Assembly (NCBI RefSeq): GCF_025564065.1
Contig: NZ_JAMGZK010000054.1
Coordinates: forward strand, 62,001-126,000
Source of the DNA: Silvania hatchlandensis
Lineage (GTDB): Bacteria; Pseudomonadota; Gammaproteobacteria; Enterobacterales; Enterobacteriaceae
DNA length: 64,000 nucleotides
Direction: 5' to 3'
Below the pieces are notes generated by a model that was not told the origin of the DNA, searched no databases, and saw only the letters and a list, made by a program, of their open reading frames with translations. This document shows, piece by piece, positions 38,001-48,832 of this stretch (position 1 is the stretch's first letter; each line of letters starts with the position of its first letter). The translations under genes and the position numbers were made by a program.

Positions 38001-39071
38001 ATGTCCCGTCCCGTTCAGGCTCAGCTGGATCTGCAGGCCCTGAAACATAACCTGCAAATTGTCCGGCGCGCTGCGCCCGCGTCCCGCATCTGGTCGGTGG
38101 TCAAGGCCAACGCCTATGGTCACGGTCTTGATCGTATCTGGAGTGCATTAGGTGCGACCGATGGTTTTGCGCTGCTCAATCTTGAAGAGGCGATCCTGCT
38201 GCGCGAGCGCGGCTGGAAAGGGCCTGTTCTGATGCTTGAGGGCTTTTTTAACAGCGACGAACTGCCGCTGCTTGATAAGTACCGCCTGACTACCAGCGTG
38301 CACAGTAACTGGCAGATCAAGGCCCTACAGAACGCGAAGCTGCACGCCCCGCTCGATATCTACCTGAAGGTCAACAGCGGCATGAACCGCCTCGGGTTTC
38401 AGCCGGAACGCGTGCATAGCGTCTGGCAGCAGTTACGGGCGCTTAAAAACGTGGGCGAGATGACCCTGATGGCGCATTTTGCCGATGCCGAGCAGCCGGA
38501 CGGTATTGTCGAGCCGATGCTGCGTATTGAACAGGCGGCGGAGGGGCTGGATTGCTCGCGCTCGCTGTCTAACTCGGCAGCCACGCTCTGGCATCCGGAG
38601 GCACATTTTGACTGGGTGCGTCCGGGGATCATCCTGTACGGCGCGTCGCCTTCCGGGCAGTGGCAGGATATCGCCAACAGTGGCCTGAGGCCAGTAATGA
38701 CCTTGCGCAGTGAAATCATCGGTATCCAGACCCTGAAGGCGGGTGATACCGTTGGATATGGCAGCCGCTATCGGGCGTCCGGCGAACAGCGGATCGGCAT
38801 TGTTGCTGGCGGTTATGCCGACGGCTATCCGCGCGTGGCACCCTCTGGCACCCCGGTATGGGTTGATGGCGTACGCACCGGCACGGTGGGAACGGTGTCG
38901 ATGGATATGCTGGCTATCGACTTAACCCCGTGTCCGCAGGCTGGGATCGGCTCGCCGGTTGAGCTGTGGGGCAACGAGGTCAAAGTAGATGATGTCGCCG
39001 CAGCGGCAGGCACCATTGGGTACGAGTTGTTAACCGCGTTAGCCCCAAGGGTGCCCGTGGTTACGATATAA
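38001..39071 (+). CDS. dadX: Catabolic alanine racemase DadX
   Basis: A 356-residue PLP enzyme converting L- to D-alanine, which DadA then oxidises. The PLP lysine is K35 (VVKANAYGHG), and the catalytic tyrosine lies in GYGSRYRAS. The gene begins 12 bases after dadA with an AGGAG site and ends before a strong terminator. Confidence 0.97.
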   Translation: MSRPVQAQLDLQALKHNLQIVRRAAPASRIWSVVKANAYGHGLDRIWSALGATDGFALLNLEEAILLRERGWKGPVLMLEGFFNSDELPLLDKYRLTTSVHSNWQIKALQNAKLHAPLDIYLKVNSGMNRLGFQPERVHSVWQQLRALKNVGEMTLMAHFADAEQPDGIVEPMLRIEQAAEGLDCSRSLSNSAATLWHPEAHFDWVRPGIILYGASPSGQWQDIANSGLRPVMTLRSEIIGIQTLKAGDTVGYGSRYRASGEQRIGIVAGGYADGYPRVAPSGTPVWVDGVRTGTVGTVSMDMLAIDLTPCPQAGIGSPVELWGNEVKVDDVAAAAGTIGYELLTALAPRVPVVTI

Positions 39072-39077
39072 AAGCAA

Positions 39078-39102
39078 AACGGTAACGCCTGTTACCGTTT
39101 TT
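39078..39102 (+). terminator. Rho-independent terminator of dadAX
   Basis: Perfect 9-bp stem AACGGTAAC/GTTACCGTT with loop GCCT followed by T's. Confidence 0.88.
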
Positions 39103-39112
39103 AGTCTTTGCG

Positions 39113-39133
39113 CCCTCTCCCGGTGGGAGAGGG
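39113..39133. repeat. CCCTCTCCC/GGGAGAGGG palindromic repeat
   Basis: Perfect 9-bp arms around GGT, followed by a G-run and GGTGAGGGC, between convergent dadX and cvrA. This form is a common interspersed palindrome in Enterobacter and Klebsiella genomes. Confidence 0.6.
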
Positions 39134-39157
39134 GGGGTGAGGGCATCAGGCCGCAGC

Positions 39158-40942
<1,785 letters not shown>

Positions 40943-40988
40943 TTAACGACACTCACAGCGTTTAATTGAGGCGCTTAAGCGGCTTTTT

Positions 40989-41903
40989 TTACCTGTTTAT
41001 TGTGGGATGTCCGCTCAGCGTTAAACGGGTGCTGTTGACATTATGCTCGAGCCTCGCCTGGGCGCCGAGCGGCAGGGTCACTGTCTGCTGTTCATGACCA
41101 TAATCGAGGCCGCTGATGATTGGCACCGATACCCGGGTGCGCAGGTAATCGATCATGGTTGCGAGGTCGTACCCGGCGTCGTAATCGTTGGAGGCGGCTC
41201 CGCTAAAGCTGCCGAGCACAATCGCTTTCTGCCGCTCAAGAATGCCCGCGTGATGCAGCTGCAACAGCATCCGCTCAACGCGGAACGGGTGCTCGTTAAT
41301 ATCTTCCAGAATCAGGATGCCGTTTTCGATAGCCGGCAGCCAGCGGGTGCCCACCAGCGACACCAGCATCGCCAGGTTCCCGCCCCACAGCTGGCCGGTG
41401 CAGTCGGCATCCGGGCCGTCGCCCTGCCATTCGACGCGGTAGGTGCTGTTGTGCAGGGCGCGCCAGAAGTGGTCGACGGTAAAGGCATTCAGCTCCGGGG
41501 CGCCGAAGTTGCCTGTCAGCATCGGGCCGCTAAAGGTGATGACGTTATGCAGGGCCAGCAGGCCAAGCTGGATCACCGTAAAGTCGCTGTGGCCGCAAAT
41601 CAGCAGGGGCTGCTCGCGCTGACGCTGGGCCAGCCCCTGCCAGTCGATCTGCTCCAGCAGACGACCCGCACCGTAGCCCCCGCGTACCGCCATCACGATC
41701 TGGTTTGCGCCAGGCAGGCGGGCGAGGGCGTTAATGTCCATCAGCCGCTGCGCCTCCGTTCCGGCAAAACGCTGCTGACGGCGGGGTATAATCGTCTGAT
41801 TTTGTACCTGATGTCCGTCGGCCAGTAACCGCTGCACGCCCCGCTGGGCCGCTTCCTGATTCATGCAGTAACCTGATGGTGCGACGAGATGAAACTGAGA
41901 CAT
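40989..41903 (-). CDS. ldcA: LD-carboxypeptidase LdcA
   Basis: A 304-residue cytoplasmic serine peptidase (S66) that removes the terminal D-Ala from recycled murein tetrapeptides. The nucleophile is S106 in ICGHSDFT, with Glu in LEDINEHPFR and His in GLDYGHEQ completing the triad. The start at 41903 matches K-12. Divergent from emtA, another peptidoglycan gene, with 113 bases between. Confidence 0.95.
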   Translation of the reverse strand: MSQFHLVAPSGYCMNQEAAQRGVQRLLADGHQVQNQTIIPRRQQRFAGTEAQRLMDINALARLPGANQIVMAVRGGYGAGRLLEQIDWQGLAQRQREQPLLICGHSDFTVIQLGLLALHNVITFSGPMLTGNFGAPELNAFTVDHFWRALHNSTYRVEWQGDGPDADCTGQLWGGNLAMLVSLVGTRWLPAIENGILILEDINEHPFRVERMLLQLHHAGILERQKAIVLGSFSGAASNDYDAGYDLATMIDYLRTRVSVPIISGLDYGHEQQTVTLPLGAQARLEHNVNSTRLTLSGHPTINR

Positions 41904-42016
41904 GGCATTTCCTTGCTGACTTATAAAACCAAATGTATATATCATGCCGCCTGAGCGCGTCCTTCATCAAGCGGAGGATAGGGTGACAGCGATGATTGGC
42001 CATAAGGATAGATGAC

Positions 42017-42628
42017 GTGAAATTGAGATGGTTTGCTTTTTTGATTGTGCTGCTGGCAGGCTGCAGTTCAAAGCAGGATTATAAAAACCCGGCATGGAAC
42101 CCGGACGTTCCCGTCAAGCGGGCAATGCAGTGGATGCCGATCAGCGAAAAAGCCGGTGAGGCCTGGGGGGTCAGTCCGCGTCTGGTCACCGCCATTATTG
42201 CCGTTGAGTCTGGTGGCAACCCGACCCTGGTCAGCAAATCTAACGCCGTCGGCCTGATGCAGTTAAAAGCCTCTACTGCCGGAAAAGAAGTGTATCGTCA
42301 CATGGGCTGGAGCGGGCAACCGTCCACCAGCGAGTTGAAAAACCCGGAACGTAATATCTCGATGGGCACCGCCTACCTGAGCATTCTGGAGCATGGCATT
42401 CTGAAAGGGATCGACGACCCGGAGGTGATGCAATACGCGCTGGTGGTGTCGTATGTGAACGGGGCAGGGGCGCTGTTGCGGACCTTCTCGTCCGATCGTA
42501 AAAAGGCGATTGCTGAGATCAACGACATGGATAAAGACGAGTTCTTCGACCATGTGGTTAACAACCACCCGTCTCCACAGGCGCCGCGCTATATCTGGAA
42601 AGTTCAGAAGGCGATGGACGCCATGTAA
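42017..42628 (+). CDS. emtA: Membrane-bound lytic endotransglycosylase EmtA (MltE)
   Basis: A 203-residue outer-membrane lipoprotein that cleaves glycan strands internally. The lipobox is LLAG|C16, the catalytic Glu is E64 (AVESGGNP), and the lysozyme-like GLMQLK motif follows. GTG at 42017 with AAGGA upstream gives the K-12 length; an ATG seven codons earlier would place charged residues before the signal peptide. Confidence 0.94.
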   Translation: MKLRWFAFLIVLLAGCSSKQDYKNPAWNPDVPVKRAMQWMPISEKAGEAWGVSPRLVTAIIAVESGGNPTLVSKSNAVGLMQLKASTAGKEVYRHMGWSGQPSTSELKNPERNISMGTAYLSILEHGILKGIDDPEVMQYALVVSYVNGAGALLRTFSSDRKKAIAEINDMDKDEFFDHVVNNHPSPQAPRYIWKVQKAMDAM

Positions 42629-42664
42629 CCGACCGGGAGGCCGCGCAATGCTGCCTCCCGGCAT

Positions 42665-43396
42665 TTAACGGACTTTATTCGCGCGTTCCCGCGCTTCACG
42701 TTCCAGCGAGTAGATAATGCGCTGAAGTTCGCGCTCCGGACCCGGGCCAATATTCAGAAAACGGAAGCTCAGACGCGGGGTGGTAATGGTTTCGTTTTTG
42801 CTGTCCACCACTTTCCGTTCGCTGACCGTAATCAGTTGTGCGTCAAAGAAGAACCGACCCCAGCCGCCCATATCCAGTTCAATCTGTGAGAAACGCATCC
42901 CCTCCACCAGCGCATCCGGCTTCGCGGTATCCATCAGCGCACCCATCCCGCCCAGCGACAGGTCATGGAGGCGAAAACGGATCACGCTTTTATCGGGCAT
43001 TTTGGCCTTGCAGAAGTAGGCCGGGTGCAGCGGGGCGCTGATACGGAAGTATTCGCGTCGCTGAATACACCATACCGACGTCGGTAAAAGGGTAATAAAG
43101 GCAGGAAGCGACTGATAATTACCCTGTTCCAGGCGGGGTAACTCAAACTCCACTTTGGCGCCCTGGGTATCGGCGGTCACAGAGATATTCTCTGCCCGCA
43201 ATACGGCGCGGTTTTCGTACTCCTGACTGCCCAGATCCATTACCAGCCGCTCCGGGGTAACGTCGAGGATCTTGCTGATGAACTGGTTTCCTGCCCAGTT
43301 GATACGGACGGGCACATCCTGTTTTTGCAGATCGCGTAATACACCTAACACAGCCAGCGGATTAGTTTTCAGGAACTGCTCACTGTAATTACTCAC
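42665..43396 (-). CDS. ycgR: Flagellar brake protein YcgR
   Basis: A 243-residue c-di-GMP receptor that binds the flagellar motor and slows swimming. An N-terminal YcgR domain is followed by a PilZ domain with the RREYFR and DLSLGG binding motifs. GTG at 43396 is preceded by GAGGAG and gives the K-12-like MSNYSEQFLK start; the longer TTG-initiated reading to 43423 has no ribosome site. A sigma-28 promoter lies just upstream. PdeD, a c-di-GMP phosphodiesterase, is encoded in the same window. Confidence 0.94.
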   Translation of the reverse strand: MSNYSEQFLKTNPLAVLGVLRDLQKQDVPVRINWAGNQFISKILDVTPERLVMDLGSQEYENRAVLRAENISVTADTQGAKVEFELPRLEQGNYQSLPAFITLLPTSVWCIQRREYFRISAPLHPAYFCKAKMPDKSVIRFRLHDLSLGGMGALMDTAKPDALVEGMRFSQIELDMGGWGRFFFDAQLITVSERKVVDSKNETITTPRLSFRFLNIGPGPERELQRIIYSLEREARERANKVR

Positions 43397-43435
43397 GCCC
43401 CAGGGCTCCTCGATGTTGGACAAACTGTGGTTGAG

Positions 43436-43462
43436 TTATCGGCACCCTCCGCGAGAACTTAA
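43436..43462 (-). promoter_or_regulatory. Sigma-28 (FliA) promoter of ycgR
   Basis: On the minus strand, TTAAGTTC is followed after exactly 11 bases by GCCGATAA, the full FliA consensus (TAAAGTTT-N11-GCCGATAA) with an exact -10. It lies 40 bases upstream of the ycgR start. This implies a functioning flagellar regulon. Confidence 0.85.
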
Positions 43463-43533
43463 TACAAATCCGTGATTTTTTACGCCCGGGCCGTAATTAA
43501 GTGGGTGAGCTAAAAATAGTTTTGCCGCCATTG

Positions 43534-43543
43534 CCTATACTTG
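43534..43543 (+). promoter_or_regulatory. Sigma-S-type -10 for ymgE
   Basis: CCTATACTTG contains CTATACT, the extended -10 favoured by RpoS, about 60 bases before ymgE. No clear -35 is present, as is common for RpoS promoters. Confidence 0.5.
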
Positions 43544-43600
43544 TATGACTTGCGCAGACCGGTGTTCCGCGCAAGCTTCACTCTGCAAGAGGGCATCACT

Positions 43601-43855
43601 ATGGGTATTATCGCCTGGATCGTATTTGGTCTTATTGCTGGTGTTATTGCGAAATTCATTATGCCAGGACGCGACGGGGGCGGCTTTATTGTGACCTGTA
43701 TCCTTGGGGTCGTCGGCGCAGTTGTCGGCGGTTGGCTGGCAACGATGTTTGGCGTCGGCGGCAGTGTATCGGGTTTTAACCTGCATAGTTTTCTGGTTGC
43801 TGTGGTTGGTGCCATTGTGGTGCTTGCCATCTACAGGCTGGTACGACGCGCCTGA
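43601..43855 (+). CDS. ymgE: Transglycosylase-associated-family small membrane protein YmgE
   Basis: An 84-residue UPF0410 protein with three hydrophobic helices and the GRDGGGF loop, matching K-12 YmgE. Despite the family name it has no catalytic domain; the role is unknown but stress-linked. The start at 43601 gives the K-12 length. A terminator follows immediately. Confidence 0.93.
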   Translation: MGIIAWIVFGLIAGVIAKFIMPGRDGGGFIVTCILGVVGAVVGGWLATMFGVGGSVSGFNLHSFLVAVVGAIVVLAIYRLVRRA

Positions 43856-43865
43856 CAAACGTGAA

Positions 43866-43894
43866 AACGGCTCTTGTAAAAGAGCCGTTTTTTT
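43866..43894. terminator. Terminator between ymgE and treA
   Basis: AACGGCTCTT/AAGAGCCGTT 10-bp stem with seven T on the plus strand and A's on the other side. It serves ymgE and can serve convergent treA. Confidence 0.85.
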
Positions 43895-43907
43895 GGGCTG
43901 TTAAAAC

Positions 43908-45593
43908 CTACTGTCCAACGCTTTTATGCGTCGGTTCCGCCACCGGTTCATCATTCGCCGCTGGCTGCGTAGCCGGCACCTTATCGCACGGTTTCTCCTC
44001 GGCACAGATCATATCCAGCATCTTCAACGTCACCCCGTTGGTCCAGCCAAAGCCATCCTGCAGTGGATATTCACCCCCGCCGCCGCCCGTGCCGGTGCTG
44101 GACACATCGTATTTTTCCACCAGCTTCTGCTCGCGATCGTAGGTGTGCTGCACGTTGGTCAGGAATCGCCAGGTCACGTTCATCGCCACTTTCTTATGAC
44201 CGTAATTTTGTAACCCCTGGGCAGCGACCCACTGCAGCGGCGCCCAGCCGTTTGGCGCATCCCACTGCTGGCCGCTGTTGACGTTGGTGGTAGCAATCCC
44301 GCCCGGTTTCAGCAGTTGCGCGGCGGTGGCGGTCGCCACTTTATCGGCACGATCCTGCGCTGCGGCGTGGACATACAGCGGGAACAGCGCCGCGGCGGTC
44401 AGCTGACTGCGTACCTGTTTGGTTTTCAGATCATAATCCGCGTACCACCCCTCTTTGTCATTCCACAGGTGGCTCTCCATCGCTTTCTGGCGCCCGGAGG
44501 CCTGGGTCTCATAGCGGCTGGCGGCCGCGCTGTCGCCCGCGTCCTGGCTGGCCTTCGCCAGCAGTTTTTCCATCTTGAACATCAGGGCGTTCAGATCCAC
44601 CGGCACGATGCTGGTGGTGCGGATCGTGCCCAGTTTTTTCGGATCGTCCATCCAGCGTGAGCTAAAGTCCCAGCCGGACGCGGCGGCAGATCGCAGATCG
44701 CGATAGATCTCCGCAGCCGGGCGAGCCGGGTAGTTTTTAGCGGTGGTGATGTCATCCAGCCATGACTCCGGGCGCGGGGTGTCGCGGTCGTCCCAGTAGC
44801 GGTTGAGGACTGCTCCATCCTCCAGCTTCACCACCCGCTTGTTGGCCTGGCCGGGCTGCAGGGCATCGGCGCCCTCCATCCAGTAGGCGTACTCTTTTTC
44901 CATCTGCGGGCGATATTTTTTCAGCGCACCGCTGTCGTGGGTGGCCAGCAGCTCAACCATCAAGGAGAAGAATGGCGGTTGGGAGCGGCTCAGGTAATAG
45001 CTGCGGTTGCCGTTGGGGATATGGCCCCAGGCATCCAGTTCGTGGGCAAAATTGTCCACCATGTCGCTGATTTTGTCCCAGTGCCCGCTCTCGGCAAGCC
45101 CCAGCATGGTGAAGTAACTGTCCCAGTAATAGACCTCGCGAAAACGCCCGCCCGGCACCACATAGGGTTTAGGCAGCGGCAGCAGCGAGTCCCATTTTCC
45201 AGCGCTGGAGGTGGTGCGGGTCAGCACCGGCCACAGGCCGTCGATATGCGCGCGCAGGCTCTGTCCGGCAGGGGGAACGTACTTCTCGCCTTCACCCGGC
45301 AGGGTGAAGTTGGCATCGACAAAGCGCCGCAGGTCGAAGCCGGACTGTTTACGCTGCATCTGGTAATCGGCGAGGATCGTCTGCGGATCGTTCTTCGGTA
45401 CCGCATCGGCGAACGTCTTCTGATCCGGGAACAGTTTGGCGCTTTGCACATCGTTAAACAGCGAACCAAACAGGATATCTGGCGGCTGCGTCTGACCGTT
45501 GGCCGGGTCATCCGCATAGCTGAATGCAGTAACGCCAAGCAGCATACTGCCAATCGCCAGCCGCAATGTAGGGTGCAGGTGAGGACTCGTCAT
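43908..45593 (-). CDS. treA: Periplasmic trehalase TreA
   Basis: A 561-residue GH37 enzyme that splits trehalose to two glucoses in the periplasm. A Sec signal peptide (about residues 1-27, ending FSYA) precedes the mature domain. Trehalase signatures [25 protein letters not shown] and the [18 protein letters not shown] end are intact. It matches K-12 TreA and marks the end of the conserved backbone; K-12 continues with dha genes, whereas here sugar-uptake and accessory genes follow. Confidence 0.96.
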   Translation of the reverse strand: MTSPHLHPTLRLAIGSMLLGVTAFSYADDPANGQTQPPDILFGSLFNDVQSAKLFPDQKTFADAVPKNDPQTILADYQMQRKQSGFDLRRFVDANFTLPGEGEKYVPPAGQSLRAHIDGLWPVLTRTTSSAGKWDSLLPLPKPYVVPGGRFREVYYWDSYFTMLGLAESGHWDKISDMVDNFAHELDAWGHIPNGNRSYYLSRSQPPFFSLMVELLATHDSGALKKYRPQMEKEYAYWMEGADALQPGQANKRVVKLEDGAVLNRYWDDRDTPRPESWLDDITTAKNYPARPAAEIYRDLRSAAASGWDFSSRWMDDPKKLGTIRTTSIVPVDLNALMFKMEKLLAKASQDAGDSAAASRYETQASGRQKAMESHLWNDKEGWYADYDLKTKQVRSQLTAAALFPLYVHAAAQDRADKVATATAAQLLKPGGIATTNVNSGQQWDAPNGWAPLQWVAAQGLQNYGHKKVAMNVTWRFLTNVQHTYDREQKLVEKYDVSSTGTGGGGGEYPLQDGFGWTNGVTLKMLDMICAEEKPCDKVPATQPAANDEPVAEPTHKSVGQ

Positions 45594-45927
45594 GCTTATT
45601 CTCCATTATTTACTGAGCAGCGTGAACGCTGATATCAATCTCAAGAAAACCTTAGACGAAACTCCGCCAGTTCGCGTGTTGGATGCGACATTTTGCGCAA
45701 ATCCAGATTATTTACCGCTGCGTTTTGTTGGCCCTGAACAGTGCCGTTAAATAAATGAATAAAAAGAATTCATTGATGTGATAAATAATGACTAATCGTG
45801 TGGATCACATAAAGCAAAAATCATAATTCCTTAGCGAGAAAACATAATGGATTCATTCCTTGCGCCTGTGGAAATTATGTCGCTGCACGATCGCGGCAGG
45901 CTGGAAAATAACAGGGAGACACGTGAC
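45594..45927. other. Intergenic control region between treA and the GPH symporter
   Basis: Divergent promoters must lie here. I see two TGTGA half-sites (around 45776 on the plus strand and 45804 on the minus strand), each with a poor partner half, so CRP control is possible but not demonstrated. No other structure was found. Confidence 0.35.
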
Positions 45928-47286
45928 ATGCCGACAACGGAAAAATTAACGGTAAAAGAGAAAATAGGATACAGCCTCGGCGATGCTGCCAGCCATATCG
46001 TATTTGACTCATCAGTGGCGATCCTTGCCTATTTTTATACGGATATTTACGGTCTGCCGCCGGCAGTGATGGGGACCATGTTCTTGCTGGTCAGGCTACT
46101 GGATGCCATTACCGACCCGATAATGGGCGCCATTGCCGACGCCACCGTCACGCGCTGGGGCCGCTTTCGTCCGTGGCTGCTGGCCATCTGCGTGCCGTTT
46201 GCCGTCAGCTGTGTGCTGGTTTACTCGATCCCGTCGTTTTCCGACAGCGGTAAAGTCGTTTATGCGGTCGCGGCCTATATCTTTATGACCCTGATGTACA
46301 CCGCCATCAACATCCCTTACTGCTCGCTGGGCGCGGCGCTCACCTCAGACCCACGGGAAAACCTCTCTCTGCAGTCCTGGCGTTTTGCCATTACTCCGCT
46401 CGGCGGTGCGCTCGGTACGGCCTGCATTCTGCCGCTGGCGGACTACCTGTTTCCACAGGATCGTGCCGTCGGTATCCAGGTGGCGATGGGGATTTTTGGC
46501 GTGATTGGTTGCCTGATGTTCGTGGTCTGCTTCTTCACCACCAAAGAGCGCGTCCAGCCGATCAAAGAGGAGAACTTGAACATCGTGCGCGACGTTAAGA
46601 TCCTCTTTCGCAACGAGCAGTGGCGCATTCTCTCGGTCTACAACTTTACGATGCTGATAGCGGTGGTGATCCGCGGCGGCGCGGTGGTCTATTACGTCAA
46701 CACCGTCCTCAGACAGGGAACCGATATTATCTCGCTGTTTATGCTCGGCGGGATGATCGCCTCAATGCTCGGGTCGGTGCTGGCCCAGCCGCTGGGCACG
46801 CGCTTTTGTAAAATTAAAGTCTCGTTCTGGGTAAACCTGCTTAACGCCGTGCTGGGGATCGTCTGCTTCTGGCTGCCGGTGCAGTACTGGTTGATCCCGC
46901 TGGCGGCCCATTTCCTGATCCAGTTGGTGCAGGGCGGAAATGGCGCCCTGCAGTGGTCGATGATCACCGACGCCAATAATTATGGTGAGTGGAAAACCCA
47001 GCGCCGTATTACCGGTATGAATGTCGCGGCCAATATTTTCGTCATTAAATTAGGGGTAGCGGTAGGCGGTGCTATTTTGGGATGGGTATTGGCCGGGTTT
47101 GAATATCAATCCAGCGCGACCGTGCAATCCCCGCAGGCGGTGCAGGGCGTTATCTGGCTGTTTACGCTTATTCCCTCTCTGTTTTATCTGCTCACCGCCT
47201 TTGCGATTAAATTCTACCGCCTGGATGAGCAGGCGATGAATAACGTGGTAGGCGATTTAAATAAAGGCCAGTTTGCCAGGCCGTAA
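45928..47286 (+). CDS. GPH-family sugar:cation symporter
   Basis: A 452-residue, 12-helix glycoside-pentoside-hexuronide symporter related to MelB, UidB and YicJ. The GYSLGDAASHIVFD opening, the DPIMGAIADATVTRWGRFRPWLL loop (Asp and RWGRFRP signature) and the central ITDANNYGEWKT motif are diagnostic. The substrate is undetermined. With treA upstream (divergent) and a glycoporin downstream, an oligosaccharide is likely. ATG at 45928 follows AGGGAG; the open frame extends 27 codons further upstream without a site. Confidence 0.85.
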   Translation: MPTTEKLTVKEKIGYSLGDAASHIVFDSSVAILAYFYTDIYGLPPAVMGTMFLLVRLLDAITDPIMGAIADATVTRWGRFRPWLLAICVPFAVSCVLVYSIPSFSDSGKVVYAVAAYIFMTLMYTAINIPYCSLGAALTSDPRENLSLQSWRFAITPLGGALGTACILPLADYLFPQDRAVGIQVAMGIFGVIGCLMFVVCFFTTKERVQPIKEENLNIVRDVKILFRNEQWRILSVYNFTMLIAVVIRGGAVVYYVNTVLRQGTDIISLFMLGGMIASMLGSVLAQPLGTRFCKIKVSFWVNLLNAVLGIVCFWLPVQYWLIPLAAHFLIQLVQGGNGALQWSMITDANNYGEWKTQRRITGMNVAANIFVIKLGVAVGGAILGWVLAGFEYQSSATVQSPQAVQGVIWLFTLIPSLFYLLTAFAIKFYRLDEQAMNNVVGDLNKGQFARP

Positions 47287-47327
47287 GTAATTACTGAAAC
47301 CAATGATAAACAAATGGGATGGAATCT

Positions 47328-48692
47328 ATGCGAATAAATACTCTTGCGCTACTGATCGGCTCCTGTTTTCCGGCCTCGCTATTGGCCTCCACGCAGACCG
47401 TGAGCGTGGATGAGAAATTTGCCCAGCTCGAAGCCAGGTTAGCCAACGCCGAAGCGCGGGCGGCAAAGGCTGAAGCGCAAATTGCCGATTTACAGCAGGT
47501 ACAGCGTCCGCCCACCGTGAGCGTGGAGTCCGCCGAACCGGTCACCGCTCCGGCACCGAAGCTGACCCTCTCCGGCTACGGCGATATCCGTTTCTATGGC
47601 GATGTGGAATTTAACATGGACGCCGCCAGCCGCAGTGGCAGCCTCACCTCCATGAAAACCAGCGCCAACAAGGACTGGGCTCCGTCGAATAACGAACGCT
47701 GGGATATCAATGGCCGCCTGCTGCTGGGCTTTGACGGCTACCGGCGGATGGACAACGGCCAGTTTGCCGGTTTCTCGGTGCAGCCGCTGGCGGATCTCAC
47801 CGGCAAGATGAATCTCGATGATGCGGCCTTTTTCTTCGGCCAGGAAAACGACTGGAAAATCAAAGTCGGGCGCTTCGAAGCCTACGACATGTTCCCGCTC
47901 AACCAGGATACCTTTATTGAGTATTCCGGCAACACCGCCAACGACCTCTACAGCGACGGTTACGGCTACATCTATATGATGAAAGAAGGACGCGGGCGCA
48001 GCGACAGCGGCGGCAACTTCCTGCTGAGTAAAAATCTCGATAACTGGTACTTTGAAGTCAATACCCTGCTGGAAAACGGCAGTTCGCTGTTCGTCGATAA
48101 GCAGTATCACGGCATGACGCTTGATAACGACAAAAACGTGGCCTACGTGCGCCCGGTTATCGCCTGGTCAAGCGGGCGCTTCTCCAGCGCGCTGGCGATG
48201 GAGAGCAACCTGGTCAATAACGCCTACGGCTATCGCGACGCCGCCGGTCAGTGGGTCGATCAGTCCGATCGCACCGGCTATGGCCTGACGATGACCTGGA
48301 ACGGGCAAAAAAACGATCCGGATAACGGCATGGTGCTGAACCTTAACACCGCGTATCTGGACGCCAGCGACGAAACTGACTTCAGTGCCGGGTTTAACGG
48401 CCTGTGGAAAAACCTCGAGCTGGGCTATATCTATGCGCACAACGAGGTCGATAAATTCAACACTGCCGGGCTGAATGATGACTGCGACGGCGACTGCTGG
48501 ATAACCGATCCGGGCGAGTACGACATCCACACCCTGCATGCGTCGTATCTGATCCCCAACGTCATGAAGATGAAAAACTTCAATATCTACCTCGGGGCCT
48601 ACGCCTCCTGGGTTGAAGCGCATCCGACAGACGGCAACAACGACACCGATTCCCGCTACGGGGGGCGCGTCCGCTTCAAATATTATTTCTGA
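47328..48692 (+). CDS. RafY/ScrY-like outer-membrane glycoporin
   Basis: A protein of about 454 residues with a signal peptide (RINTLALLIGSCFPASLLAS). A periplasmic coiled-coil-forming segment (about 25-58, heptad AEARAAKAEAQIADLQ) and a beta-barrel ending in FKYYF, with the terminal Phe used for outer-membrane insertion, follow. The architecture is that of sugar-specific porins such as RafY and ScrY. It follows the symporter by 41 bases and should deliver its sugar to the periplasm. The start is either 47319 or 47328; the latter gives a cleaner signal peptide. Confidence 0.82.
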   Translation: MRINTLALLIGSCFPASLLASTQTVSVDEKFAQLEARLANAEARAAKAEAQIADLQQVQRPPTVSVESAEPVTAPAPKLTLSGYGDIRFYGDVEFNMDAASRSGSLTSMKTSANKDWAPSNNERWDINGRLLLGFDGYRRMDNGQFAGFSVQPLADLTGKMNLDDAAFFFGQENDWKIKVGRFEAYDMFPLNQDTFIEYSGNTANDLYSDGYGYIYMMKEGRGRSDSGGNFLLSKNLDNWYFEVNTLLENGSSLFVDKQYHGMTLDNDKNVAYVRPVIAWSSGRFSSALAMESNLVNNAYGYRDAAGQWVDQSDRTGYGLTMTWNGQKNDPDNGMVLNLNTAYLDASDETDFSAGFNGLWKNLELGYIYAHNEVDKFNTAGLNDDCDGDCWITDPGEYDIHTLHASYLIPNVMKMKNFNIYLGAYASWVEAHPTDGNNDTDSRYGGRVRFKYYF

Positions 48693-48723
48693 CCGAACGC
48701 CTGCCAGGCCTCCTGCGGGGTCT

Positions 48724-48746
48724 GGCGGGCTTCCCGTGAGCCCGCC
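48724..48746 (+). terminator. Hairpin downstream of the glycoporin gene
   Basis: GGCGGGCT/AGCCCGCC with a 7-base loop lies 31 bases past the stop. It is followed by TAAAAATT rather than a T-run, so it is a weak terminator at best on this strand. Confidence 0.45.
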
Positions 48747-48832
48747 TAAAAATTATACTGGATATTTAAACAGGCATTTGTATACTATAAGAGCAAATTA
48801 CCCGCGTAATGTATCAATGAGGGGTGAATCCT

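Noticed and set aside
45780..45830. Full CRP site before the GPH symporter
   Set aside because: Only isolated TGTGA half-sites are present; TGTG and CACA around 45800 are 3 bases apart, not the required spacing.
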